DNA of 64,000 bases from Selaginella moellendorffii (Eukaryota; Streptophyta; Lycopodiopsida; Selaginellales; Selaginellaceae): assembly GCF_000143415.4 (NCBI RefSeq), contig NW_003314282.1, positions 481,826-545,825 on the forward strand, in the 5' to 3' direction. The notes below the pieces were generated by a model. It worked only from the letters and a program-made list of their open reading frames with translations. It did no database searches and was not told where the DNA came from. Made by a program: the position numbers and the translations under genes. Position 1 is the stretch's first letter. The number at the start of each line of letters is the position of its first letter. Shown here in pieces: positions 1-12,039 of the stretch.

Positions 1-1640
1 GCATTTAAGTCATTTATAGGGTTTTTAAAGATATCTGAATTTATTTAGCGACCGCTTCACTTTTGTTGAGTTTTATGGATATCAGTAAGGAGAACTTCTT
101 GAAAAAAATACCCTATAATGGTTTTATAGTTTTTGGTGCTCATTAAGGGATTCCAAATGGGTAAAAATAGCTATGTGGTTATGTTTTGTTAAGGTAGTTT
201 GCAAATATATAAGTCTTTGTGATGTAGTAAATGAATCTATTTTCCATCTCAAGAATGATGAGGAAAGAGACAGCACATTTGAAACAAATGATGACTGGCA
301 GAGATTTTTAAAAAACATACCAAAGATTGGTGATACTTACAAATTCACATTTGAGGATGATCAAGAAATTTTCAGCAACAATTATAAAGGATCTATGCTA
401 AGATGATTGACTATTTTTAAAATAACATGCTTTAGAATATATGATATGAAAATACATTTATATTATGAGTGACATCACAATATAATCTTAATAATATAAA
501 ATTTAAAAATATATAAATATAGTATCAGGTTATTATAATTTAATGAATATATATTAATAAAATATTAAATATATTATAATATGCTCTATAGAGCTTTTGT
601 TTTAGAATCATGATTATTATGATATTAAGATATAATAGAATAAGTCATTAATATCTTAACTTATAACTTATAGTATTATTTGTATATATGTATAGATTGT
701 CAAAAGTGTGGAATATAAATAGCTTTCCTATTTTACATGATGAACAAAAATACATATGATTCACTCTTATCATCTAATGCTAGCTTGCTACAGAGCTGGT
801 TGGATGGTGTCACTCTAATAATTTAGATATGAGCATACATCATCTTCTTTTCCAAAGCAAATTAGCATTGGCACCCTTCCTTTGTATACAACATTGTGGC
901 AACACTTGATCTTGAATTTCAAAGTACACACATCACTATCAAGCTCTAAAAGTTAATCCTCACTACCATAGAAATGCAACATTTTGATCATCCTGATCTT
1001 CACATTTCTAACCATGTTGCCATATAAAAATTTTAAGAGGGTAAGAAGAAAAAAAGTAAAAACATTGCAATCATGTAAACAATACCGTGACTCAATAAAA
1101 AATAAATATTTTTTCACAAAAGCTATGTTTGTGTAAAAGCAAAACGAAAAAATGAGTAAAAAACTTTTTTGCAACTGCCATTGATTCATCTATTAGTAAC
1201 ACAAACTGTACTTAATGAAAAGTCACTAGTTTTATAACGTACAATGACTAACTCATAAATGTAATATCATTAAATTAATGTCAAATATAAAAAATATACA
1301 AGTAAATTAAGTGAACACGTGTGAAATTTAGATTTAGAATATCTATCAACTCCTTGTTTATGTGCATTCCTTTCATTTACAACCCCAATCATATGATGGA
1401 TGAATATAAATCAAATCAGTTATTATTTGATTTATATGTAAAGAAAACTATATTATTTCTTCACAATCATGAATATAAACACTAAACACATAACAAATAT
1501 TTATTGATCTTGTACATATATGAGCTTTAGAGGGCTTTAAAAATAAAAAGTAAAGCCATAGATAATTTTTTTTTAAAACAAAACCTTATGCATCAAGTCT
1601 GATAATATGCACTTTTAGCCTATCACTATTATGGAAGTTA
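1..1640. other. AT-rich stretch without a recognised gene
   Basis: Strongly AT-rich sequence with many short homopolymers. The only coding-looking piece is a 77-codon plus-strand frame at 173-406 (charged C-terminal half, with DDWQRF and FTFEDDQEIF), which I do not recognise and which has no visible splice partners. The remainder shows no motif, RNA gene or clear repeat. It probably belongs to the same decayed repeat landscape as the RPA1-like remnant downstream. Confidence 0.5.
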
Positions 1641-1649
1641 TTCATTTTG

Positions 1650-2660
1650 AAACATACTTTGAATATAAACAATTTTGCATCATGAAAAGCTATTGCCCAT
1701 ACATGGCCAGAGTTGTCTTTGATTCATAGATGTAGTGCATATTTGAATTCAACATTTTTGGACTCATAGTCACAATAGTTGCAAATCCAAAACTTATATA
1801 TGTGAGAATATTTCCTACCACTTGTTCACCATATTCAAATATGCAAGGTATTGAAAATTATTAGCACGTATGTCTTTAATTGTTGTTGTAGCCTTGAAAT
1901 TATCAGAGTTGTCACTTAAGATTGCACTAGACACTAAATCAACCACAGTTTTTGTTTCAATCACAAAAATACTTGTGCTAGCGCTTGAAAGATTAATAAA
2001 GTTCATGCTATCTAAATGACTTTATACCCATATATGCAAATGTCGAACAACTTCCAAATCTAGATCAACCATAATAGTTGAAATCCCTCTAGTTGACAAT
2101 AGGCTTTCCATTGAAATCAATTAGTCATCCACCCTTAATACATACTATCAAAAAGTTTTTATATAGTATCTAGAAATTTTTTTGCATTAGATTCCTATAG
2201 ACAGATGTCCAAACAAAAACAAAATTCGTCTCCAAGAGACAATATCATTCTTTTGTTGAGAACTTCTCTATCATGCAAATTACAATAACAACACTTATAT
2301 GAAGAATAACACCTACCAAGTCGACAAATGAGTTGCGGGAAATTCTAAATACATCTTGAGCTTTAGAATATTTGTATTTTCTTCAATTGTAATAGAAGTT
2401 CTGCTCTATTTCTAAATTAAAAAGTGTCTAGACTTTACTTGAAGGACCAATTCCACTATTGCTAGTGATTTTATAAATATATCCTTCTTCAATATTGTTG
2501 GAAAAGTTCCTTGCAAAGTCATTGAAGCCAATAAAATAAATTTCAAAGCCTTGAGAATTAACTATATCAAACGAGATGACATAGCTAGATTACTTTACTG
2601 TAAATAATGTAAGATTTTCTTCGTGAAAGACATATTTAATAAAAGACCACATATATAATC
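1650..2660 (-). pseudogene. Degenerate RPA1-like (replication protein A large subunit) gene
   Basis: RPA1 binds single-stranded DNA through several OB folds. Read on the minus strand, three blocks in the family order are visible. At about 2650-2330 is a DBD-A-like block (EIYFIGFNDFARNF, then EEGYIYKITS). At about 2135-2030 is a DBD-B-like block (DFNGKPIV, then TIMVDLDLEVVRHLHIW). At about 2006-1815 is the start of the C-terminal domain (KTVVDLVSSAI, then KATTTIKDIRANNFQYLAY). The cysteines of the C-terminal zinc site are absent where expected. Stops and frame changes separate the blocks, so this is a dead copy. Plant genomes carry many RPA1-like genes, and Helitron transposons also carry them; I could not find Helitron ends, so the origin is open. 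The match is by recognition of block order and motifs only. Confidence 0.65.
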
Positions 2661-3219
2661 AATCACAAATATTCTTAATATAATAGTCTCCTATTATAAC
2701 TGTATGTTTCAAACTCTCACATCTACATTCCAAAACCTAAATTACATCATGTATGAAACCAAGAAATAAATGTTTACCTTTTGAATGTTTTAATTCTCAC
2801 TTTTTCCCTTGTAAGGACAAGTAAAACGACCTAATATCAAAAGAAAGAGATTGAAAAAGATAATAAAATGCTATAAAAGTACAATTACAACATCATTTTT
2901 CTTGATTCTCATTGGAGTTTCCTTCCAAGTGTGATCTTCTAAAATGTCTATATTTGTAATGATCAGAGATAAAAAAGTTAATTGAAATATTTTCAAATTT
3001 ATAAAATTAAATAAATAAAATTATGCCTTGCCATGCTACTTGCATCCTTTAGCTTGAAATAAAAATTCAAACAAATCCCCCATAAATTGATAGCACATGA
3101 TACCCAAAACAATGTAATTACTTCCAAAAGTTTATATTGTCAATGACAATAACTTTACCAATACACTGAACTTGGCTTTAGTGCTATTTTTGCCATATAT
3201 AAGATGATCTCATCTTTTG
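2661..3219. other. AT-rich stretch upstream of the RPA1-like remnant
   Basis: AT-rich. It might contain the decayed N-terminal part of the RPA1-like gene on the minus strand, but I could not recognise an OB fold here. Nothing else is seen. Confidence 0.3.
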
Positions 3220-4685
3220 CAGCTTCACTTATACTAAAAACCCTAAAATAAAGGAGTTACCAAATATATAAAGATCATAATAAATCATTTGAACTTCTTA
3301 AAACTTTGTAACACATATTTTCATATATAAGAAGTATCATGACAGTTAGATTTTATGATCCTGAAACTTTAAAAATATTGAACATTTATATTTGGTAAGA
3401 AAAAAGAGAGGTATTTGCCTTGATTTACAATAACCTTTAACATTTGTAATATTACAAATTTTGTTATGCCTATAAATAAATAGGCTTACTTACTTCTACC
3501 TGCAAATTAACTATGTAACTGCATTTGGAGATATCACCTAATAACAGAAACAACACCAATTCTACCTCACTCATTTTGTTATGCCCATAAATTGCTTATG
3601 TCTACTTGCAAATTAATTACGTAACTGCATTCAGCGATATCTTAGCACATATTTCACAATAGCATTCAAAAGGATATTTCTCATTCATGAGATTCAAGTA
3701 TGAAACTCTTGTATTGGAAACAATTTGCTGTTAGCATCTATCCATCACAATGAATTCTTAATGGTGAAAAAAGATATAGAAAGAGCAACCATAAAATAAT
3801 ATAATAGTCTTTTTTTAAAAAAAAAATTGTGTGCCTTTCAGCTATATTCACTATTTGTTTAAAAAGCCAAGAGAGAACAGAAAAACACGAACAGAACCAA
3901 TCGATCATATCATTTATGATGTTAAATTTATAGTATGGTACAGTTGATATGATCAAGAGGCTCAAACTCTATCTATGAATGCTTACAAGTAATGATTATA
4001 TAGCCAATTGCCATTTAACGTTCTTGAGCATGCATTTGTAAAGGCTCAAGACTGTCATGGCAGTATTATAAATGTGGCAAGATATGTCTGTGTAAAATAA
4101 CAAACCTACCAGACTTTGGTTTTCAAGTAGTGTGGCAATTTTGTCTTATTTTTAAAAAAATTTACTTCGTCTTGCGCTCTGCAAAGCTTCTCCAGTATTT
4201 CACCCATATCAAGCAGATTCTTTATTCGATGCACAAAAGTTGCACAAAAATTTGTAGACATCAAAATGCTTGGACTCACACTTGTTTCTCCGGTCTTCCC
4301 AAGCTGAGCTTGAGCACGATCAGGTCACCCATTAGGCGCGTGATATCCATGCTACCACTCCACGCCAGCTGACCCAGATCACTCTACATTGCATTCTCGG
4401 ACGATGGCCAGGACCTTCTCATCAAGAGTGTGGTGGAGTGTGGAATAAAAGCTGTCCATGGGGATACCTTTGAGTCTCTGGGATTGTGGTAGCTCTCTAT
4501 TTTGCCAGGCCTAGATTCCTTGTTTTTCAGGTTGAGATTGCCAGAATTTAGAGGAATATAGCTTTTGTATGGATAGAGGATGGCACAGATGGCGGGCTGA
4601 TGTGGCGTTCAATGCGGAAGTGGCGGCTACAGTCTGCCACGCGGATATGCCACGTATAATTTGAAGTTTAGGGTTCTTGAGAGGT

Positions 4686-6330
4686 ATGGCGATTAATAGC
4701 GATGGCGGCGCGCTCTATAATTACGTCAACAGCTACTCTCCTCTCTCGCAGTCAATCCGGAGCAGCCGGTGCTCTTCAGGGTGATCGACGACAAGATCCA
4801 GCCGGGCTTTCCCGTGCGTGACAAGTTGGATTTCGAGTGGAGCGCGGGCGTGGCCACTGATGAATCGCACTATGTCATGGTGGCGTTCCCGTCGCTCTAC
4901 TCCAACGACATGATCCAGGTCTACTTTTCTCACATCACCGCACTGCCTCCAAGCGCCGCCGCCTTTTCACAGTGAGGCCACCTGAGATGAGCTGGGGGAG
5001 CTGCGAATTCGATCATCCCGCGAGCTTGGAGACGCTGGATTGGTCCATGGATGCCGAGCTCAAGCAGGAGCTGGTCAAGGATTTGGAGGCGTTTGTGGGA
5101 GCTCAGGACTACTACAAGAGGATTGGGAAGGCGTGGAAGAGGAGCTACCTCGTCCATGGCCGCCAGGCGAGTGGGAAAGAGCAGCTGGTCCATAGCCAAC
5201 AAGCTCGGCTACGATGTTTACGATCTCGACACTGGCTCGGTGGCGAACAAAGCACAACTCAAGGAGATCTTGGTGAAAACCAGGAGGGTGTGCATGGGAT
5301 CGATAGCCAGTCGGCCATGAAGGTGAAGATGGCGGAACGTGAGCGATGGGCTGTGGGCTCCGGACGAGAGGATCTTCGTGTTCGTGTCGGACGGAGCCAA
5401 GCAGGACACTGTCTTCCCGGCTGCCGGGGCTGGATCGGTGGCCATGGACACCAGCGACTTCCAGATGCTCAAGTCGACAGTGAAGCTCCACTTGAGCGTG
5501 GAGGATCACAGGCTACTGGGCGAGATCAAGGCGCTGATGATGATCGGAAGGAGGAGGTCGACGTTGGTGAGCTCCTGGTGCGACGAACAGCGGCTCCAAT
5601 CCGGACGTGGTGCTTGAAAAGGTGGCGGAGCATCTCAAGAGCAAGAAAACGAAAACGTCGCCGGCCTCTCCATCCCCCTTTGCAACACCACCGCCACAAC
5701 CATTTGCACCACCCACAATCACCCTTCTGACCAGCAGCACTTTCGAGCACACATTTGGCCCGTGTTTTGGTGGAGCTCAAGCGTGGTCCAGGGCCTTCTT
5801 CACACCATCGTGTACTTTCGAGCAGGTATCGAGTCAAGCTCCAGCAAAGAACACGTCCTCCGGAGGCTGGTTTGGCGGAGGAACTCCAGCGAGCACATTT
5901 GGGATGGCGGCGGTGATTTTTGGCGGAGGAGGAGCTCCAGCAAGCACGCCCAGTGCTGCATTTGGGGCGGCAGCGTCGGCGGCGGAGGTGTCCCCGGAGG
6001 AGGCGCGAGCGAAGTTTTAACGCTGCTACAACTTGGACAAGCATTACAGCGTGACCATGGACAACTTGGACGTAAAGTCCAGCGAGCACATTTGGGAATG
6101 GCGGCGGCGATTTTTGGCGGAGGAGGAGCTCCAGCAAGCACGCCCAGTGCTGCATTTGGGGCGGCAGCGTCGGCAGCGGAGGTGTCCCCAGAGGAGGCGC
6201 GAGCGAAGTTTTAACACTGCTACAACTTGGACAAGCATTACGGCGTGACCATGGACAACTTGGACGTAAACTCCCCATTCTGCAAATCAAAACCCAGTGC
6301 AGAAAAGAAAACTCCCCCAGTTTTAGATTG
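4686..6330 (+). pseudogene. Frameshifted copy of the BCS1-like AAA protein gene
   Basis: This is the decayed twin of the intact gene at 31232-32926. The ATG survives (MAINS...). A 21-base in-frame deletion follows, removing seven codons of the twin, and then a 1-base deletion near 4734 ('agctactctcc' against 'agctacctctcc') breaks the frame. Further losses remove the DNTPLILGLQ segment and shift the frame around 5190, 5320 and 5590. Recognisable shards include FDHPASLETLDWSMDAELKQ and YYKRIGKAWKRSYLVHGRQ. The proline/FG-rich tail survives in pieces and has a local tandem duplication (5890-6270). The multiple independent lesions argue against sequencing error. No full product is possible. Confidence 0.85.
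5890..6270 (+). repeat. Tandem duplication of about 190 bases in the pseudogene tail
   Basis: The block running from 'agcgagcacatttggga' through the gene end ('cgaagttttaacg...gacaacttggacgtaaa') occurs twice in a row, at about 5890-6080 and 6081-6270, with few differences. It covers the FG-like tail and the conserved end of the coding sequence, and so duplicates the stop region. The intact paralogue at 32.9 kb has a single copy. Confidence 0.8.
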
Positions 6331-6540
6331 ATATCATGCTCTAGTAGAAGCTTTTTGATCTAGTTGTGTCTGACCAAGCCGCACTTATCATGGCCCGTGC
6401 CAAGTAAAGCCGGCAGACAGCACCTCCTCACTCTATGTGTGTGAAAATCACAGCCCAAAAGGTTCCCGCCACACCGCAAGAAATCTCCTTTTCTAATAGC
6501 CGTCGGATGAGCTACAGAAAGAGGACAATCTAGGTTACCC

Positions 6541-7215
6541 AGGGATTGTTGAGAAATGGTGAGTATGATCTTGCTGATATCTATGAGAGTTGGACCTCAG
6601 TGGGCACTGGATTATACGGCGCCAGTTCTTGATGAATCTTGTCAGTTCCCCGAAGGAAGTGGAGCTTCTGCTTTGGTTCCCGTCTTCGTAGCACGTAAGT
6701 GTTTCACTGCTTTCTCTCTCTGAGACTGACAAGTGCGTCCATGCAGTATTTTTCGTTGCGCTTTTGGGTCGAAAGAAAAGTAATGCATCTGGTTTTCTTG
6801 TTGGAGGCACCAGCAGTTTTCTCAGTGGTGTGTGTTCCAATCATGCTGTGGATTTTTCACTCCGGTATTACAACCAGCTCCTGACAGATGGTATGACGGG
6901 CCCTTGTTCAAGTTCATAGTGGTGTACATGACAAGGGGTTTGAGTTACATGGCTGCCAGTGTTTTGGGCACCGTTGCTCCACCGCTGGGATGGCATAGAC
7001 AAGCCCTTCTACTTGTGGGATCGATCGCTGCAATTGTCCACGGGATGTTGATTCATTTCTACATGTTGCAGTCGCCACTCGAAATGCTATATGGTAGTTG
7101 TAATAGGTTGGGAGAAATGGATATGGACAAGCGGCTTGCTGAGTCTCAGAAAAGAATTGTGAATTCTGAGAATTCGCTCCACTGGTGGAAGAAGCCAGGA
7201 GTTTTACCTGTATAG
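6541..7215 (+). pseudogene. MFS transporter pseudogene (copy of 59742-60615)
   Basis: The opening bases (agggattgttgag, then tggtgagtatgatcttgc) match the MFS gene near 59790, and the rest follows that gene in order: GRKK loop (as GRKKSNASGFLVGGT in one frame), then near 6900-7170 the last membrane segments (PPLGWHRQALLLVGSIAA, HFYMLQSPLEML) and the MDMDKRLAESQ tail. Stops and frame changes, including one inside the first block, make it non-functional. It ends where the repeat shared with 15734 begins. Confidence is high that it derives from the same family as the 59.7 kb gene. Confidence 0.8.
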
Positions 7216-7474
7216 CAGGTTGCGTTAGCGCGGCGATGAAGCCCCACGGGGAAGTCGACGTCAAAACACGAACACGAACATGAACATGGCATTCAATTTT
7301 TTGAACACAAACACGGAACACGGAAATGAACACGGATAAACACGGGTGAAAACATGAATATTCTCTAGAATATTCTACTTATCACTCCATCTCATCTTCA
7401 TTAGCAGGATTGTCTTCGTCCTCTTCTTCCATAGCTTCAATATCAGCATCAGTAATTTGAGGAATACTTCCTGT

Positions 7475-9380
7475 CTAGCTCAATCCCACAAACTTGTCAT
7501 AGGAAGTGTGGCTCCCTATCAACTTGGTATTACTGGCCACAAATACCAAGTCTGCAATCCAGCTCACTGCTAAGCAATTTCTTTTCTTTGAAGTGATGTG
7601 CCCAAAAATGCTGAATAATTGCTCCACAGATGAGGAAGAACTTGCCTGACTAAGCACTCGAATTGCCAACCTCTACAAATCTGGACCTGAGTAGCCATTG
7701 TCCTCCCACCACTACACAGAACCCTTTGTTGTACAATCCATCTGAGAGTCCCCGGTGCCAAAACTACCCTCCAAGTTCCTGTATTGGCAAAGCTGATTTT
7801 TTATAGTTGACCTTTGCTGATAGTCAGGGAACTGAATCTCCAAGTACATGTTCCAATCTTTGGAAACTTCCCTGGATTTTTCCTGTCCTCGCCCTTGAAA
7901 CTCTGGATCAAGCATGTATGCCACGGAGTGAAAGGTGCTATGATAAGCCCACCACCTGTTTGAAATCAGTTGGTTTAGCTCCTCATACCTAAGATTGTTC
8001 TCCTCTTGTTGACGGATGTTCTCGCTCATCTGATCCATCCCCTCATAGACCATCCCAATCACAGGCACGTCTCCGTCAACCATCCGTAGCAAATACATCA
8101 CCCTCCTTGAAACACCCAGCATGTGGTTAACCTCATTCCAGTATGTATCGTTGAACACAATTCCTCGGCATGCTATCCCAGAATCTGTCCTTGACTCTAA
8201 CCTTGCATTGTAAGCGTCACTCACAAACATTTGTTGTAGCTTTGGCCTCAACTCCACCAATCTCTCCATCATAAGAAAGTTGAAGGCGAATCATGTTTCG
8301 CTGAACTTCAACACTTGTCGTGAAGAGAAGGATGCCAAAATCGCTACTAGATGCGAATGGTTCCGGAGGAAGCCAACCAGAGTCTTTCCCTTGTCTAGCA
8401 GCCCAACCATTCATGGTAGTTTTGCGAAATCCTTGAGAATGTTGTTCAAACAATGAACTAAGCATGGAGCCCACATAATCCTTGGCTTCCTCGCCTCTAG
8501 AAGCCTAGCAGCAGCCTTGTTTGAAGCCTCACCATCCATGACAATAAGAACAACATTCTCCTCTCCAACAATCTCGATACCTCGCTCCCATGTCGCAAAA
8601 ACGTTATTAGCCATCTTCCCACTAGAAGATATATCAATGGCCTCGAGAAAAGTCGACTGTCCTCTGCTGTATGCAACAAGCCCCATGATATGTCGATTTA
8701 TGTCGATTTCTTGTGTCATTCCATGCATCAGCAACAAGAGTAACCCCACAATTCTTCCAACGTGCCTTCACCTTGGCAAGTTGAACTTCAAGATTGGCTT
8801 TCTCCACTTGCAACAATTGCTCTCGCAATGCTGTCTCTGTTGGAAGATCATAGGGAATTCCATGCCTTGCAATCTGCTGCACCATCTCTTTGAAATGGTG
8901 AGAATGAGCTTTCACAAATGGTATGTGCTCGTTCTAGAAAAATTGTCCTATAGCCATATCCACTACTTCCTTCCTTTTTGGATCAAAAGAATCCCGAATT
9001 CCCTGCTGTCGTTGTGAAAAAAACCTAGAAATTCCTTCTATAGAATTGCCACCTGGTGTAGAACTCTGGGAAGCAACAAAACTCTCTCCTTCAGTGCTTT
9101 GGATGCCTTTGACACGTGTAGAAATTGCTCGTTTCTTGCTTTGGTGTTTTCCAGCCAAAACCTGGTCGTCGATGGTTTTAGCCATCTCCCTAAGCTGTTG
9201 TCTCTTCTCTGCTGAGATGACATCACAACTTAAGATTTCATGACCAGCTTCCCCTGTGAGATGTCCCCTCACACGATCCACACCTGAAACTTTGTCTCTC
9301 AACGAACACCACTTGCAAGACCAGCGTCGATGCCCACTACGGCAGTTTGTTTGATCACCAAGGATCACTTCTTCCCACAA
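7475..9380 (-). pseudogene. hAT transposase, broken
   Basis: hAT transposases cut and paste DNA using an RNase-H-like core. In order on the minus strand: a BED-type zinc finger (CKWCSLRDKVSG...HLTG, about 9320-9230); the DUF659 region (VTLVADAWNDTRN near 8750; GEENVVLIVMDGEASNKAA and RIMWAPCLVHCLNNILKDF near 8580-8430); a middle domain (8272-7712, with MLGVSRRVMYLLRMVDGD); and the C-terminal dimerisation region (SSSSVEQLFSIFGHITSKKR, about 7650-7590). An in-frame stop after the finger region (8934), a frameshift near 8700 and others near 8430 and 7712 inactivate it. The family call rests on the domain order and the typical SVEQLFS/SKKRN block. Confidence 0.88.
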
Positions 9381-9990
9381 AACGGATGATGGATGTCACC
9401 CTGTTGAAGTCCTTCTACTCTAGCTCCCAGATGCCATCACTCAGCTTAACCTCTAAAATCCTGCACCTGCTTCTACTCCAATCCACAATCACTCAGTCCA
9501 ACCTTTAAAATCCCACACCCTGCTGCTGCTCCAATCCACAATTGCTCAGCCTCTAAAATCCCTTAAAGGTGCTCCTGTTCCAATCCACAATCGGTCACGC
9601 CCTGCGCCTAAAAAATTTTTGAAAAACTCAAAATTTTAGAATCACACCGTCAATAACACAATCGCAATGCCAAGCAACTAAGAATCACAGCAATCTACAA
9701 AGATGCATGCCAAGCAGCTAAGAATTATGGTAGAAGCAATCCAAGGAGAAAATTTGGGAGAGAAAATCTACAAACTTGGAGACAATGATTAGGAATTTTT
9801 TGCAGCGAAATTAGGCGTGGCTGAGCGCCATTCCTCCCACTCCAGCGCTAGAATCCTAGAGAGGGCATTCCCAACCCAAGAAAATTGCCATAGATCGCTG
9901 GAAAAACCTTTTGATTGATCGTAGGAATTTTTGATTGATCGCAAGACAAGAAAACATCAAAGCGCAAAACGCTCATGTGAACCACGTGAG
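9381..9990. other. 5' non-coding part of the hAT element
   Basis: Lies upstream of the transposase on the minus strand. It contains short reiterated phrases ('ctccaatccacaat', 'cagcctctaaaatccc') at about 9415-9600, a local degenerate repeat. No other gene is seen. Confidence 0.4.
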
Positions 9991-10261
9991 CTATTGTTTT
10001 AGAACACGGCGTGGTCACACGGTATTTGAACCGTGTTTGGAGCCGTGTTTTGGAGCATTGACCGAGTCAATGAACACGGCCCTTGTTAACACGGCTGGGG
10101 GCGTGTTCGTGTCACCACGTGTAGCTCTTTCCTCTTTCTTTTGTTTTCCACCGAGAAACCACAATTCTCGAGAGGAGAGTTTAGCACAGAGTTACAAGCT
10201 GTAAGCATGATTCATTTTTCGTTTTTTTTCCGATGTTCATAGTTTTGATTACAGTCCCAAG

Positions 10262-10911
10262 AGAACTGAATTCTAACAGCCCTGACTATTGGACCACGGC
10301 AAGCCATGAGCGCTAGCTTGTGGCACTGTGTCCTTCGGATTGTGGCAAGCCAAGGAGCTGTTGGATCACCTGGAGAGTGTCCTCACCAGATGAGCGATGA
10401 TTCCCAGTTGGTAAGAAGCAGTAGTTCTGTTGAGTCAATAACTAACTGTTTATGATTCGGCATGGCTGCCCTTGCTCCACCGGTTGGATGGCAAGTTCTA
10501 GGTGGTTGCAATGGTTTAAGAGGAATTATAGGACAAGAGATGGCCATTGAAGCTTTGAGGGAGTTTGCGGAGGCCACAGGGAAGACTAGCAGAAAATTTG
10601 AAGAGCCTCAGGAAAATTGAGGACAGTTCGCTCAAACCCCTCTGTGCCGGGCTGCATTGCTCGCGGTAGCATCCACGATGTCCACGTCACTGTTGATATC
10701 CACCTCCATGTTGCCGACAACATCCTCTAGCATGCGATCGAAGCTTGCAATGCTAGACTTCTCATGAAAAGATCTTAGAAAGTCAGAAGCTTCTTTAGCT
10801 TAGAGATTTCCCTGAAGGAAGAATCGGCTATGAACTTACAGCTCTTAGATGTTGGCGCCGTGCCTGAAATGCAGGAAGATCTCTACTCTAAAGAAGAGGT
10901 TGAGGAATATG
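10262..10911 (+). repeat. Mosaic repeat unit R1, hAT-occupied copy (partner 15734-16571)
   Basis: From the hAT right end to 'gaggttgaggaatat' this DNA matches 15830-16571 in the same order: 'cgatgttcatagtttcgatt', the 'caagccaaggagctgttgg' block, an MFS shred, and a block that on the minus strand reads like coding sequence (FDRMLEDVVG, then EVDINSDVDIVDATAS). With the left flank at 7199-7258 it forms the filled version of the unit. A shorter third copy of its 'aagccatgag' block is at 12040-12165. Confidence 0.8.
10455..10620 (+). pseudogene. MFS transporter fragment inside R1
   Basis: Short pieces match the last exon of the 59.7 kb gene: 'atggctgcccttgctccacc' (AALAPPVGWQV), then the TM12-end and tail region compressed to 'ggccattgaagctttgagggagtttgcggaggccacaggg' (split here for length: AIEALREFAEATGKT). 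Most of the intervening sequence is deleted. Non-functional. Confidence 0.7.
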
Positions 10912-11119
10912 GCCTCCGACTCTGAAAGTAGCACACGAAAGCCTCGCTAAATTGCTTTCCGCAGGGGCCTTCACGGAGATCAGCGATGCAGGGACATTCC
11001 AGAGCTTTGCGGGCACGGGCGAAGAGAAGGTACGTAGCTCTAGTCTCATATCCAAAGTTGTGCATGGCAGAAGCAAGCGAGTGAAAAGAAACGGATCCCA
11101 TTGTTTTCGTGCCTGTCAA
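10883..11119 (-). pseudogene. MIA40-like fragment (mitochondrial intermembrane import receptor family)
   Basis: MIA40 is a CHCH-fold oxidoreductase that traps cysteine-rich proteins in the mitochondrial intermembrane space. The minus-strand frame has the diagnostic redox centre and first CX9C helix: ALECPCIADLREGPCGKQF followed by SEAFVCYFQS. After FQS the frame runs into the repeat unit R1 (...STSSLE), so the second CX9C helix is missing. The N-terminal part (MTGTKTMGSVSFHS...) may be an intron or unrelated DNA. It looks like a single captured exon rather than a working gene. Confidence 0.7.
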
Positions 11120-11131
11120 TTTTATGTCCAG

Positions 11132-11895
11132 GGGTGAGACTGCATTGAGCCTTTTCTAGCCATGCAGCATGGAAGCAAACCCAAAGTTGTTTGCAAAGCA
11201 TGATCCAGATGATGGAAGTGAATTCAAGGTAGGCGAAAGACCACCATCTAGAAGAAGAAGACCTAAAACTCCTGCAGGCAAGCAAGTATGATCTCATGTA
11301 GATCATACAATCTATCTCGTTAAGTTCTCCTTCCATTTGCTTGCTATCGTAGCCAAAATCCAGAAAGTAAGGCACCTGTTTGAATTGCCTTTCCGGTGCA
11401 CTTGAGCAATCGTGGTTGTGATGCTACTCCCATTACGTATCCGCTTTGTCCAGCCTTGACCATGCACGCTTCGTCTGCTTTTGTCTCCCGAGGATCGTCC
11501 GCTTTCCCGAAGGCTCATTCTCATGGGGCTATTGTATTTCTAAACACAGGCATTAAAAAAAATAAACAACATGACGTGAGGACCACGTGGCGATGGCTTT
11601 GACGGGCTGACGGGCAACGGTAAGGACACTCAATACGCGAATGGCTGCCTGGCGGGATGTTTAGGCCGGCGCTGGAGGAGATTCGCGCAGCGGCCCCGGC
11701 TACTCCGAGTTGGCGATCGGGGTTGCTGCTCCAGCCTCGTCTGCCACTGTGCCGCGCGATGGATCGGCAATGGTGGAAGAGCCGATCCATCGCGGCCCTA
11801 GCCAGGCGACCATCACCAATCGCATCTGCATTGAGCTACTTTGGAGCTTGGGCATCAGCAGTCGCCGGCATCGTCATTGTCGACCAGAGGCCAGT
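11132..11895 (+). repeat. Left arm of a dispersed inverted repeat (partner 17190-17948)
   Basis: Read forward, this arm matches the reverse complement of 17190-17948 almost continuously, from 'caggggtgagactgcattg' to the block encoding IGVAAPASSATVPRDGSAM on one strand of each arm. Small indels separate the copies. The 5.3 kb between the arms includes the CASP-like gene. Neither arm contains a family I recognise. Confidence 0.85.
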
Positions 11896-12039
11896 GGAGT
11901 GGCGATGAAGCCTTTCCTGGTAGTGATGACGGTTGTTTCGGCTGGTTTGTTTCAGTTTTTGGTGGCTACTCAACAATAAATTACAGGAAAAAAAAGCCAA
12001 GGCCAAATCTCATACTATCGAGTTCAAGAAGAGTGCTCC

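Larger units (their letters stand above)
3220..6475 (+). repeat. Segmental duplication, decayed copy (partner at 29742-33163)
   Basis: The two segments align from the shared string around 'actaaaaaccctaaaata' through AT-rich upstream DNA, a promoter-proximal block and the AAA-type gene, and end in a shared 3' flank just after 'cccgccacaccg'. This copy lacks about 230 bases present in the partner (around 30550-30790) and has many small indels in the gene. 3220-4680 is non-coding in both copies. The orientation is the same in both, so this is a dispersed direct duplication about 26.5 kb apart. Confidence 0.85.
7259..10122 (-). mobile_element. Dead hAT-superfamily DNA transposon
   Basis: A minus-strand hAT transposase remnant (7475-9380) sits between two ends that carry inverted copies of 'acacgaacacg' (near 7268 and, inverted, near 10108). 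Both subterminal zones are full of short 'aacacgg'/'ccgtgtt' motifs, as is usual for hAT elements. The flanking DNA on the left (7199-7258) and right (10123 onwards) is continuous in an unoccupied paralogous copy at 15734 onwards, which brackets the insertion. I could not fix the 8-base target duplication: the empty site carries about 30 bases absent from the filled one. End coordinates are good to about 15 bases. Confidence 0.75.
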
